From assembly GCA_937625935.1 (NCBI GenBank), contig OW569370.1:248001-312000 (forward strand): a stretch of 64,000 nt of DNA, read 5' to 3'. A model generated the notes under the pieces. That model searched no databases, had not been told where the DNA came from, and worked only from the letters and a program-made list of their open reading frames with translations. Source of the DNA: Tetramitus jugosus. Its lineage: Eukaryota > Heterolobosea > Eutetramitea > Acrasida > Vahlkampfiidae. Numbering within the stretch: position 1 is the first letter of the stretch; the number at the start of each line of letters is the position of its first letter. The position numbers were made by a program, and so were the translations under genes. Below, in pieces: positions 20,949-30,854 of the stretch.

Positions 20949-23088
20949 TCACGAGTCTCTGAAAGACACTTTCTTCAGTTTTCTTTTTTCCTTGAGGCCT
21001 GCCATTGAAGAGCTTCTTTTCACAGAATTTGATTGATAGTTGCTATCAGACAAACAGGCATCACACGTGAAGGAATTCGACATGTCATCCGAAACACACG
21101 TCCCATGTACCTTACTCTCACAACTTGAACAAGTTATCATCAGTCCAAGAGCTGGTTGGTCGCAGATCACACAGGGTTTGTTCATACTGAGTGGTGAAGT
21201 ATGGCTCGTCGTATTCAGGGATTGAACATCCATCAGAAAGGACGACTGATCACTGGAGGAGTCATCTGCATTGCTGGTAAGAGTTGTCGTGGTAATGGGA
21301 GAAGGCAGTTCCTTTGAAAATCTCGCTTTTTGAACCTCTTCCAGCTGTGATTGCAAATGGAGAATCTCTGTTAAGGTTTAGGTTAGTTTGAGAATTCGTC
21401 TCCGTTCGTTGATTTGTAAAGGATGAATACCTTCGAGTTGCTGATTCTTAGTCGAGAGTAGGGTTTTGTTCTCTTGCTGGACGGTTTGATACTTGTGTTG
21501 TAACTCTGCCAAACTATCAGACAACTCCTTGTTTCTAGCTTCACCTTTCTTGATTTGATTCTGTTGCAGGTCAACCTTCGAGTAATACTCATTGCTTAAA
21601 TCCGATTTTTCCTGGTTGCTGTTTCATTGTGTGAGTGTATTCATGCTAAAGGATACTGAATGTTGGGTTTTGGTACATACTCTTTGAACAACTCGTCAAT
21701 CTGTATTTTTTGAACTCTGATAGTCTCCTCCAGTTCCTTCTTTTCTTTCACCACCTGCTCAAAAACCATACTTCACGCGAGATTGTTAGGATGAGTGGAA
21801 AAGGAAGTAATTTATGAGTTCTACTTACCTCTCTCTAGCGTTTTGTTCATTGAGTGCTATTATTTGATTCTCATACTCCATCTCCTTCTTATTTCGTTCC
21901 ACTTCTTCGCTCTTTGTATTCAATTTCTCTTCATGTTCCATCTAATTGTCTGCTTGTTTAGCGAACGATCATTCCGTGAATAGAATAAAGATTGACCTAC
22001 CTTGTTCAATAGAGATAATGATTCTTGGTACATGGTTGTCATGTTTCTCAGCTCCTTGTCCTTCCTCTCCATTTTCTTCAAAGCTTCATCGAGAAGAACT
22101 TGGACCTCATTCAATGCAATCTCAGTTCCTTCTCGACCATCCAATCTCTGTTCCATCACGATTAATTTCTGGAGATGATCGTTCTGGATTCGTTTTAACT
22201 GCTTCTCCTTCTCAATCAGAGTTCCCTCATACTTTTCCATTTGGCAATTTCTCTCCATCAACAAAGATTTGAGGTTCATATTATCCTTGTGGAGCTCTTG
22301 ATTTTCAACAAGCTTGTGCTCCAAGGCATGTTGTAAATTCTTGTTCAATCTAACAATGTCTTCTTGAAGTTTATGAACTCTTTTCACTGTGAGTAAACAA
22401 ATGGTGGTCAGGGGTCATCGATCCAATACTAAGTTCTGGTCACACGAAGACATACATACCATTTTCAGAGAATCGGTCTGCTTGGTCTTTGACCAGTACT
22501 ACTTGTTCTTTCAATTCAATGAAGTCTTTCTTGAACTGATCTTCTTTTTGACAATGCATTGTCACAGTTTCACCCATTTCTTCCTTTCCCTTTTGCAAGC
22601 AATTGACCAATTGTTCCAACTCGATGTTTTTCACCTGCAGAAAAATGAGTCAAAATACAACAAGGGAAAGACGAAAGAACTGAGTATGATAAATATTGGG
22701 ATACCAACGTACATACCTTAAACTGTTCAATCAATAGTTTTTGGTTCTCCAATTTAAATTTTGATTCCAGGACGTCTCTCATGAATTGATCCCTCTCATT
22801 TGATATATCCTTGAGCCTGTCTTCGTAATGTTGCTTCAATCTCTTGGTTTCTTGCTCATTTTTCATCAAAATGGAATGGACCATCTCATACTGTTGCTCT
22901 GAAGAAGCGACGAGAGAAGGAGAGCTTGAATCAGTTGATTCTTCCTTGCCAATGCTAATGTTCTTGGGGTTGCAATTGAGCAGTGTGTAAGTCTCTAACT
23001 GAGACATCATGTCAATCAGCAGAATTCTGCTTTGTTGTATGGTGCCGATCAGTTGATCATAGCTTAGAGGTATCTGAGATATTGTCAT
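20949..23088 (-). CDS. Long coiled-coil protein with C-terminal PHD-type zinc finger (seven exons, 580 aa)
   Basis: Exons: 23088-22717, 22634-22460, 22386-22001, 21941-21829, 21770-21681, 21618-21431, 21367-20949; introns 58-82 nt, donors GTATGT, GTATGT, GTAGGT, GTAAGT, GTATGT, GTATTC, phases 0,1,0,2,2,1. The joined frame is continuous (1743 nt). Residues about 75-455 are almost entirely heptad coiled coil (QETKRLKQHYEDRLKDISNE; VHKLQEDIVRLNKNLQHALE). A C4HC3 finger lies at about 507-546: CVIC, CSSC, HGTC, CDAC, as in PHD fingers. The basic tail ends RKLKKVSFRDS. It may be a chromatin or centrosome/spindle adaptor, but I recognise no specific family. The acceptor of intron 4 (GAAG) is unusual. 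The upstream region has an E2F-like palindrome. Alternative upstream ATG at 23165 falls inside an inverted repeat and is less likely. Confidence 0.8.
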
Positions 23089-23132
23089 ACTTGTTGCTTT
23101 TGTGTATTTATTTTTTCTTTTTTGTAAAACTG

Positions 23133-23148
23133 GATTTGGCGCCAAATC
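23133..23148. promoter_or_regulatory. E2F-like palindrome GATTTGGCGCCAAATC
   Basis: A perfect 16-bp palindrome containing TTTGGCGCCAAA, the symmetrical form of the E2F/DP site (TTTSSCGC). It lies 45-60 nt upstream of the ATG of the coiled-coil/PHD gene. E2F/DP factors occur in many protists. This suggests S-phase or cell-cycle expression, but only the motif is seen. Confidence 0.5.
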
Positions 23149-23165
23149 AACGCTATGAACGACCA

Positions 23166-23203
23166 TTGCGAAGATGTATCTAACAAGAAATACATCTTCG
23201 CAA
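23166..23203. repeat. Perfect 14-bp inverted repeat with 10-nt loop
   Basis: TTGCGAAGATGTAT (23166-23179) is exactly repeated in inverse complement as ATACATCTTCGCAA (23190-23203). It lies between the stop of the RCC1-PH gene (23277) and the ATG of the coiled-coil/PHD gene (23088), both leftward. It could be an RNA hairpin in the 3' end of one mRNA or the leader of the other, or a protein-binding site. Confidence 0.85.
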
Positions 23204-23276
23204 AAACTGTTTATCGTGTTGCTTATTGTTGTAAAAATTATACACGTAATGGTGTAAGTCTCCTGTATCTTCCGAC

Positions 23277-25245
23277 TTACTTTTCCAATACGACCTTGAT
23301 TGCCTTTGTCCACTTTGTAAACTCGTCTTGAGAGGTGGCTTGAAGTTCATAAATTCTTCCGTTTCTTGTCATGAGATTAAATCCGTACTTGATCTGTCCA
23401 GGCAGCAAATCCATGATATCCTCAATGACAATACTTCCCTTCTTTGACCCATTTTCCTTCGTGTAGTATACAAACTGTGTGGAGTCCATCACGAACCATC
23501 TCTTCTTCCACAGCTTCACAAGACCCTTGTCTCCCTTCTTGTTCAAGAAGCCAGTCACTGGTTGGACGGTTTGCTTGGCTGAGGAGGTAGAAGCAGGTGT
23601 TGCCTTTGCAGGAGTGGAAGTACTTGCTGTTGCGGTAGGTGATGCAGTAGCAGTTGTTGGTGTGGCTGGTTCGAGAGAAGGTTCCTTTCCACTGGAGTTC
23701 TTGAGCGGTGTCGGCTCAAGTTCAGTGATAATCATTGGAGTTGAGTCATCGTCTTCATCTTCATCTTCATCATTGGAATCGTATCCACTTGAATCATCAT
23801 CTTTATCCACTGTTTGCTTTGACACTGAGACTGGAGCTCCTGTTTGGATAGTTACAATACCTTCTTCCTCATCAACATTGGTCTCGATGAAGAATTCTAT
23901 CGATGGATCTGGATTGACATCACTCTCCAATGCTTGCATCACAGCAGCACAATGAGTCTCTCCGCATGAAATATAGTGACAGTCTCTAGCAGGTTGCAAA
24001 TCTAACAATGTTGGATGCATCAATGCCTTTGAATTACCGCTGCCCAATTTACCATCATCTCCACTACCCCAAACATATGGACGCACACCAGATTCGTCCT
24101 CTACCATTGCTGCAACATGGCAGCTGCTTGCAGGGAAAATACTGTGCACAGTCTTGTCGGCCAACTGCTCCACAACACAAAAGAGCGTGTGAGGCTCTGT
24201 GCCATGTCCACTGCCATCGGATCCTCCCTTACCGCACGTAAACACATGTCCTTCACTCGTCAGTGCGACAGTGTTATATCTCAGGCATTCGACTTGAACA
24301 AACTCAACTTCATCACTCTGCTTCAAATTTTCTTCTGTGACGAGCGCACCAATCTGAACAAGCTCGACCAATCCAGGCAAAAAGTCACAATCAGCCTGAT
24401 TGTCCAATATTCTGCCCAATGGACCCAAAAAGTTGTTTCCCCACGTGTAAATCTCCTTGTTCTCGCTGATGCATGCCATGTGAGTAACACCGCACTTGAT
24501 TTGAACAATGAGCTCGTTATCTAATGATGCGACTTGCTTGGGAATGAACTGATTGCTCTCGTTTCCTTGTCCCAGCGCTCCACTGGCACCCTTTCCCCAT
24601 GTAAACACCTTTCCAGTGTCATTAATAGCAGCCACAATCTCCTCTCCACAACTAATTTCACTCACATCAATCAATGATTCGATCATGGTTGGTTTTGACA
24701 CCTTTTTCGTCAATTGTTCACCCAAACCCAACTGTCCAAACGTTCCCGTTCCCCAACTGTACAATAGTCCGACTGAAGTCAGTGCGACAACAAAGTTGGA
24801 TCCACAGGCGAGTTCACAAACCATCTTGTTCGACAGTTCCTTCCAATGCACAATCGTGTTTGCATCGTCTTGGTCATCGCCATGATCATCGGGCATGTAC
24901 CAACTCCTGCTACCCATCGTAAACACCTCATTTTCCTCTGTCATGTTTTCAATACACATAGTAATACATAACACACATAACACACGTAACACACATAACA
25001 CACGTGATACACATCATTTTACAACATAGAGTGTCAATATTATTATTATTTTCATCATCATCATTTTCACACATAAAAGGTGAACGTTGCATACCAGTCA
25101 AAATTGCAGTGAATCCGTGACCAGTGGCAACTTGCTTCACTGGTACGTTGAAAAAGAAGGGAACAGGCGTAGGTTGCATGAGTGGCTCTTCAGCTTCATT
25201 CTTTGTTACTTTGCCCCATACGAATAATCTTCCACCTTCTGACAT
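23277..25245 (-). CDS. RCC1-repeat protein with C-terminal PH domain (two exons, 603 aa)
   Basis: Exon 1 25245-25095 and exon 2 24937-23277, joined in phase 1 over a 157-nt intron (GTATGC...GACAG). The junction restores GHGFTAILTEENEVFTMG, a normal RCC1 blade. RCC1 repeats run from MSEGGRLFVWGKV to about residue 365, e.g. LYSWGTGTFGQLGLGEQL, VFTWGKGASGALGQG, IYTWGNNFLGPLGRI, PYVWGSGDDGKLGSGN. An acidic and Thr/Ala-rich linker follows. The last 100 residues are a PH domain: TGFLNKKGDKGLVKLWKKRW, FVYYTKENGSKKGSI, and the closing tryptophan in DEFTKWTKAIKVV. RCC1 propellers act as GEFs or protein scaffolds; PH domains bind phosphoinositides. The RCC1-PH combination suggests recruitment to membranes rather than chromatin. 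Confidence 0.88.
24968..25012 (+). repeat. Five 9-bp tandem units ([AG]TAACACAC) in the RCC1-PH intron
   Basis: ATAACACAC, ATAACACAC, GTAACACAC, ATAACACAC and a degenerate GTGATACAC follow each other without gaps, within the intron 24938-25094. On the mRNA strand it is a GTGTTAY repeat. The period of nine keeps an open frame, which makes the unspliced reading look longer than it is. Confidence 0.85.
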
Positions 25246-25494
25246 TTTTGAGTGTCTTTATTGTTGTTGAAATATGTGCGGTGTTATTTTTCGTGTTTGT
25301 TGTTTGTTGCTTTTTGTGTCGTTGTGTGACGTTTTTGAGTTGTTTTCGGCCTCTCTCACGCATGAGAGGAATGAAATTTGCTCCAACATTGAATGACACC
25401 CCAACTGACAGGTGACAAGTAATATTTCGGAGCTGATCGAATTTGTCCGTTATCGCTCACAATCTTTTGAGTGTGAACCGATAATGAGAAAATA

Positions 25495-27213
25495 ATGAGT
25501 GTTCCCATGTATGATGCATTGGGTGATGTGGAGCGAGGACATCAGGAGAGCTTACTGAGTAGTTTATTTCAGGTCAAAGTTACGATGAACACGGACAACA
25601 TTTCCAATTTATTGAGATCCATGCTCGAGAAGATTAATTACAACTTTGCAATCGTAAAGGTACTTCAGAAAACGTGTGTATCTCAGAAGGACCTTAAATC
25701 TGAGCTCGATCTAATGAGTGAGAACATGAGAGGAGAGCTGAAAGGTGTTGTAGAAGATAGAGAGACTTCTTTTGATGCATTGAAGAGAGATATGGTTGAA
25801 GCGACGAGAAAGATCATTAAGGAAGAAATCGAAACCTCCGAGAAGGAATGGCTGAATGACAGAGAGAAATTTCATGAGGCGGTGAAGAACGAGACTCAGA
25901 GGATAGAGTTAGAAATGAAAAAGCAGGGCGAAGAAACCACTCAGAAGATATGGAGATTGATTGACGAAGTAGAGGAATTGAAAAACTATCAATTAGGCAT
26001 AGAAGGGCGCATGAAGAATGATAAACATCACAATAGTTATATTAATAATCGAATTAATAGAATAGACGAAATGTTGAATCATATGGTAATCGAAGGAAGG
26101 TCCTCGAGTGCTCCACTTGAACGAACAGAATCCTCAAAGAACGAAGCAGTTGTACCACTATCACCGACAAAGGTGCACTTTGAAGAGAAAGAGCAAGTTG
26201 GAGATGAGGTGATAATTCCACCATTAAATCTCAAAAATTTTAATCTCGATATTCCTAGGCTTTCCAATTCTGACCTTCTTCCAAAGAGACCTACCATGTC
26301 GAAATCTCTATCTGAAACAACAATGAATTTGGATTTGAAGCACAAATTACCACATGTAAAATACTACCAACAGGACAATGTTGAAAAATTACAGGAGGAG
26401 ATAAATACCATTTATGAGTCCCTGAAGAAAATGAAGGAACAAATCAATTCTTCTCTCCAACAAAACACAATTGTAGAGGGAGTGGGGAAAAAAGTGATTC
26501 CTATCTTGGATTTGTTAAGGAAAGAGCTAGAGGACAAGATAAGTCTGAAGGTGGATAAAAGAGATCTAGTGTATTACTTAGAGAAGAAAGCTGATGGATT
26601 CGAAGTAATCAAGATGAGAACGAACTATGATAGTGCTCTGGCTCTCTTTGGTCGAGTAGAAAACGAGATTAGGGAACAGTCTGTAAATTATGAAAAACTC
26701 GCCTATGCTCTTCGGAGGCAATTGAGGGGAGAGCTGACACTCAAGGAGATGGACCGGATAGTGTCTCAATTCCAGCAAAGGGATCATCGAAGGAATGATT
26801 CGGATAGTCCATCCCCAGTATCGCATCAAATTGATGAGGATCAATTCACACCCAATGAACAGGAGATGTCTACTCCTCCTACCTATCTATCTGTCCGTCG
26901 ATCTACCAAATTGGTTCAAGGAGCCTTGAGACCAAAATCAGCCATGTCTCTTCGATCCATCTCACCACCAGTTAATCTCGTGGGTGTCGATGGTGTAATT
27001 TACAAGGGTGTGTTGCCCGGTGACAATGATCTTTACAAGGGACAAATTTTGTATGGGGGAACCAAGAGTATTCTAGAGAACAATTACAGTATGAGAACTG
27101 ATTCTCGTACATCGAGTCCTGTGCCCCCATTCTTTGATCACGATATCGGGAAGCCCAGTCGTTTGGAGGACAGAAGCATGTCTCCCTATCTCCACGAATC
27201 CCATGCCCATTGA
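25495..27213 (+). CDS. Coiled-coil protein of unknown function (572 aa)
   Basis: Single exon, ATG at 25495. Residues about 60-215 form charged coiled coil (SELDLMSENMRGELKGVVED; ETQRIELEMKKQGEETTQKI). A second helical region at about 295-430 includes VEKLQEEINTIYESLKKMKE, LLRKELEDKISLKVDKRDLV and LRRQLRGELTLKEMDRI. The C-terminal 140 residues are Ser/Pro-rich with RSTKLVQGALRPKSAMSLRS and repeated short 'S-x-S-P' sites, possible kinase targets. The repeated 'K-V-D-K-x-x-L' style helices recall DUF4795/QRICH2-like axonemal proteins, a weak resemblance only. No catalytic motif is visible. Confidence 0.7.
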   Translation: MSVPMYDALGDVERGHQESLLSSLFQVKVTMNTDNISNLLRSMLEKINYNFAIVKVLQKTCVSQKDLKSELDLMSENMRGELKGVVEDRETSFDALKRDMVEATRKIIKEEIETSEKEWLNDREKFHEAVKNETQRIELEMKKQGEETTQKIWRLIDEVEELKNYQLGIEGRMKNDKHHNSYINNRINRIDEMLNHMVIEGRSSSAPLERTESSKNEAVVPLSPTKVHFEEKEQVGDEVIIPPLNLKNFNLDIPRLSNSDLLPKRPTMSKSLSETTMNLDLKHKLPHVKYYQQDNVEKLQEEINTIYESLKKMKEQINSSLQQNTIVEGVGKKVIPILDLLRKELEDKISLKVDKRDLVYYLEKKADGFEVIKMRTNYDSALALFGRVENEIREQSVNYEKLAYALRRQLRGELTLKEMDRIVSQFQQRDHRRNDSDSPSPVSHQIDEDQFTPNEQEMSTPPTYLSVRRSTKLVQGALRPKSAMSLRSISPPVNLVGVDGVIYKGVLPGDNDLYKGQILYGGTKSILENNYSMRTDSRTSSPVPPFFDHDIGKPSRLEDRSMSPYLHESHAH

Positions 27214-27378
27214 CTCTGGCACAGCGTCAGAATGAGCATCAGTAATTTTCCGCTATGTGATTCTATTTTCTGGCCAGGTTTGACCTGATGATGGTTCGGA
27301 ATCAGTTCGGGCACTGTTCACCAACCATCACAAACAAAAACCATCTCAATCTCTATCAGTGCTTCTCATTCTAACTCT

Positions 27379-28545
27379 ATGCCCAGAAAATTTCTCGAGC
27401 AACACCATCTTCCTCCCTTACAAACATTAACGCGGAGGAACAAATTGCCCGCTCGTTGTAATCGTATTCTGTATCAATCTCCAGGGTTGACCGAAGATGA
27501 TGAAAACTTCCAACAACAAATCATTCAAGTTGAGGAGAACAAAAATCAAGAACTGTCCTGGGACGAGCACTTGAATTATCATTCTGACGAAGAAGTGGAA
27601 GAAGAGGAAGAAGTAGAGATGGACTTGAACGATCCTGCTCTCTTCGTGAGCGATTACAGTGTTCTTCTCTATTTTAGCTCTCGTCAACAGTCTCAAGAGG
27701 CCAATTTCGACCAGGACAACGATGAGTCTGACATTCGGGACGACAATTCAGACACTCAGATAACTATTACTCCGATTCCTGAAAAACGGTTGAGTCGTCA
27801 CTTTTCAAACCTCAAGTTATCCACAAAGAACCGAAACAAAACAAGTGAGCTATCGAGAGGAGGAGTAGGAAGCAACATGAGTTGTACGACATCCTATCTC
27901 CAACACAGCCTAATTCATTGTAACTCTGAGTGTTGCCGCTACGACAAAAGTAATACCACCCAAACTTCGTTAACGATAACGACCTCCACAGACAATGATG
28001 GGACTATGGCAGAAGAGTCTGTAGCTTCAGCAACGGATGGTTGGTGGGAAGTCGAAGCAGACATCTCCAAGATTGAAACTAACATTTACTTGGGAACTTA
28101 CAAGGGATCACTCGATAGGGACTTGCTCCAATCGAATGGTATCACTCACATTATTCAAGTGGTCGAAGTGGACCATAATCCCCATACGTCTGATTTTGAT
28201 TATTGGAATGTATGTGTGTCGGATCGTGTCGAAGAAGATCTTTCACTTCACTTTGACACCTGTTCCGACTACATGCACCGAGTATTGAATCAGAATGAGG
28301 AACATAGAGTGTTTGTGCACTGTGGGGCAGGTATATCTCGCAGTGCTGCCATGGTGATTGCATACATGATGAAGTATGACGATCGGTTTGAATGCCAGTT
28401 CCGCACTGCTTACGAATACTTGAAAACAAGAAGAGTCCAAGTGAAACCGAATCGAGGCTTCAAGAAACAGCTCGAACTGTATCAACAGCTATTGTTAATG
28501 GAAAAGACAACGAGATTGATGCTAAAGAAAGAGAAATCAAGTTAG
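27379..28545 (+). CDS. Dual-specificity protein phosphatase (388 aa)
   Basis: The C-terminal 170 residues are a DUSP catalytic domain: SKIETNIYLGTYKGSLDRDL, ITHIIQVVEVDHNP, the general-acid region SDRVEEDLSLHFD, and the signature HCGAGISRS with nucleophilic Cys near residue 315 and Arg near 321. RVQVKPNRGFKKQLELYQ closes the domain as in MAPK-phosphatase-like enzymes. The first 220 residues are acidic and disordered with an EEEEEVEMDLND run and no rhodanese domain, so this is an atypical DUSP. It probably dephosphorylates phospho-Tyr/Thr on MAP-kinase-type substrates. Single exon. Confidence 0.9.
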   Translation: MPRKFLEQHHLPPLQTLTRRNKLPARCNRILYQSPGLTEDDENFQQQIIQVEENKNQELSWDEHLNYHSDEEVEEEEEVEMDLNDPALFVSDYSVLLYFSSRQQSQEANFDQDNDESDIRDDNSDTQITITPIPEKRLSRHFSNLKLSTKNRNKTSELSRGGVGSNMSCTTSYLQHSLIHCNSECCRYDKSNTTQTSLTITTSTDNDGTMAEESVASATDGWWEVEADISKIETNIYLGTYKGSLDRDLLQSNGITHIIQVVEVDHNPHTSDFDYWNVCVSDRVEEDLSLHFDTCSDYMHRVLNQNEEHRVFVHCGAGISRSAAMVIAYMMKYDDRFECQFRTAYEYLKTRRVQVKPNRGFKKQLELYQQLLLMEKTTRLMLKKEKSS

Positions 28546-28601
28546 CCAGTGCGATTGGATCGTGTAATGGTATAAATTATTTCTTGTGCAAGCATATTGA
28601 T

Positions 28602-30650
28602 TTAGAAGCCATAATAGAACGCTTCATCAAACTGCTCGTGAATCTTGTTGAAGAAGTTTGTTGTTTCTTCTGGTGTGAGCTCCAGCACCTCTCCAGTCTT
28701 TCTATTCTTCACTTCATACTTGCCAGTCTTTAAGAAGTTGTTTCCAATGAGGATAGCATAAGGAATTCCGACGGATTCAGCATAGCGCAACTTCTCGGAC
28801 ATTCTAGCTCTCATATCATCATAGTATAATACTTCACCTCGGAATGATGGAATCTTGTTCAATGATTCATAGACCTTGACAGAATGATCATAAACCTCTT
28901 GTACAACAGTTTGCATTTCTTCTACACTTCTATTTTCCTTGCTTGGGAATGAATTGATAACAATTGCTCTGTATGGCGCGACTGCAAATGGCCAGATTGG
29001 TCCAAACTTGTCGTGAGATGCTTCAACAACTGCTTGCATGACTCTAGACACACCAATACCGTAGCAACCCATTTCAGCTAGCTTGTTCTTTCCAGAGTTA
29101 TCTGTGCATCGAACATTGAAAACAGAGGAATATGTAGTTCCAAGATAGAACACATGTCCAATCTCGATACCATTGGTGGAGTAGAGTTGAGAGTGGCAAC
29201 AATTTGGATTCTTTGAATTGCAACATAACTCTCCTTGTTTTGCAGTTCTGGAATCACCGACATGGAGCACGACTTCCTTATTCTCGCCCGTTTTTGGCTC
29301 AATTGTTTCACACAACGAAATCAAGGATCTGTCAATCAAGATTGATTCATATGGGGAATGAGTATCCTCGGACACTTCTGCAATAGGGAATACTGCAATG
29401 CAACTGGCTCCCAACAATTTCTTTGCTTTCACTTCATTCATGTCGGATCCCGCAGGCAAGACAGCAAGTACCAAGGCATGCTCAGGCTCAGATCCCTTGA
29501 CTGCTCTCTCAATCGCTACTTTAAACAATGAAAACTCGCCAGAATGTAACAATCCATTCAAGTCACTGCGTGAAATGGTGGTTGAAACAACAGATGAAGC
29601 AGAATCCTTGACTAATCGACTCATTGTACTGTTCAATGCCTTCAGGTGCTTCTCGTCAATAATAGAGCGAGCCATTTCCACATTTGCGGCATATCTATTT
29701 CCAGTATCATTGCTGTCGTTTGAAGATGAGCACTTGCAGTGCAACAGCTTATCTTCACCAATTTGAGAGATGGCATGGAATTCGTGAGACATGCTACCTC
29801 CAATCTGACCAGTATCTCCCTCAACAACCAAATAATCCAATTCCAACTTGTCAAAAATTGACTTGTACGCCTTCACTAATACATTATAAGAAACAGTAGC
29901 CGATTCAACATCTCGATCAAAGCTATACATGTCTTTCATCATAAACTCCTTTGCTCTCAATAAACCGTGCTTTGGCCATGATTCATCTCTAAACTTTCTA
30001 CCAATCTGATAGATACGAGCAGGGAAAGAAGACGAATCAAACAAATCAGTCACGACTTCCTCATGCGTCGGAGCGAGACAATAGTCAGAACCTTTGCGAT
30101 CCATGAGACGATACATTTCAGATCCAAAGTTCTCCCAACGGCCAGTCATCTCCCATCCCTTCTTATGAGACATACAAGGCATCGCTACCTTAACACCGTT
30201 TGCACACTGATCCATGGGACCTGGTTGTTGCATGACGCCATCAATCAAACGAATGAGCTTCTCCATGACTCTCTCACCATAGGGCAACACCGTGTTCAAT
30301 CCACTGCTGCTTGCCTTGATAAATGAATTGCCTGCCAAGATCTTGTGAGACTCCACTTGCATGCTATCTTTGACGAGTAGCTTTGGAATGACCTTGCCTG
30401 TTTTTTCGTCCAATTCCATGGCTTGTTGATGAGACTTGATGTTGCTTGTTCTGGATTGGAGCAACATGTACTCGTGTCTTGGGTGAAGCTTTGGTTGCAC
30501 AACAATTACATTTTTGTTGTTGTTGGATGATTGGAATCGAATCAAATGGGGTTGTTGTTGTCGTCGTTGCGAACAACTTTGATTGAGGAGGATCGTGGTG
30601 GTTCCTCTGGCTCCAGCTCTCTTGCTTGCAATGACGTGCTTGGAAATCAT
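28602..30650 (-). CDS. PARS2: Prolyl-tRNA synthetase, bacterial type, probably mitochondrial (682 aa)
   Basis: Class II synthetase of the bacterial ProRS type: motif 1 region LPYGERVMEKLIRLID, LAPTHEEVVTDLF, motif 2 YQIGRKFRDESWPKHGLLRA followed by KEFMMKDMYSFD, motif 3 GCYGIGVSRVMQAVVEA, then an anticodon-binding domain (APYRAIVINSFPSKENRS to VKNRKTGEVLELT). Between motifs 2 and 3 is an insertion of about 180 aa (HALVLAVLPAGSDMNEVK, VVLHVGDSRTAKQGELC) like the editing/INS domain of bacterial ProRS; human PARS2 lacks it. The basic, Ser/Gln-rich N-terminus MISKHVIASKRAGARGTTTI looks like a mitochondrial presequence. It charges tRNA-Pro with proline. Confidence 0.92.
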   Translation of the reverse strand: MISKHVIASKRAGARGTTTILLNQSCSQRRQQQPHLIRFQSSNNNKNVIVVQPKLHPRHEYMLLQSRTSNIKSHQQAMELDEKTGKVIPKLLVKDSMQVESHKILAGNSFIKASSSGLNTVLPYGERVMEKLIRLIDGVMQQPGPMDQCANGVKVAMPCMSHKKGWEMTGRWENFGSEMYRLMDRKGSDYCLAPTHEEVVTDLFDSSSFPARIYQIGRKFRDESWPKHGLLRAKEFMMKDMYSFDRDVESATVSYNVLVKAYKSIFDKLELDYLVVEGDTGQIGGSMSHEFHAISQIGEDKLLHCKCSSSNDSNDTGNRYAANVEMARSIIDEKHLKALNSTMSRLVKDSASSVVSTTISRSDLNGLLHSGEFSLFKVAIERAVKGSEPEHALVLAVLPAGSDMNEVKAKKLLGASCIAVFPIAEVSEDTHSPYESILIDRSLISLCETIEPKTGENKEVVLHVGDSRTAKQGELCCNSKNPNCCHSQLYSTNGIEIGHVFYLGTTYSSVFNVRCTDNSGKNKLAEMGCYGIGVSRVMQAVVEASHDKFGPIWPFAVAPYRAIVINSFPSKENRSVEEMQTVVQEVYDHSVKVYESLNKIPSFRGEVLYYDDMRARMSEKLRYAESVGIPYAILIGNNFLKTGKYEVKNRKTGEVLELTPEETTNFFNKIHEQFDEAFYYGF

Positions 30651-30854
30651 TTTTGTTGTTTGGTGAAGAAGATGCAGAATGATTTTGTTTTAGCGGTCTT
30701 CGCGGCGGTAATACAATTGAACAAGTCTGGTGCTGTGACGTTTACTGGTGTGTACACGAAACAACAGTTTTTGATTGGACGATTCACATGATGCGGATAT
30801 CATCAGGTGCATACCAATCTGGATTCTGATGTACAGTGCAATTTTGGTACAAGC

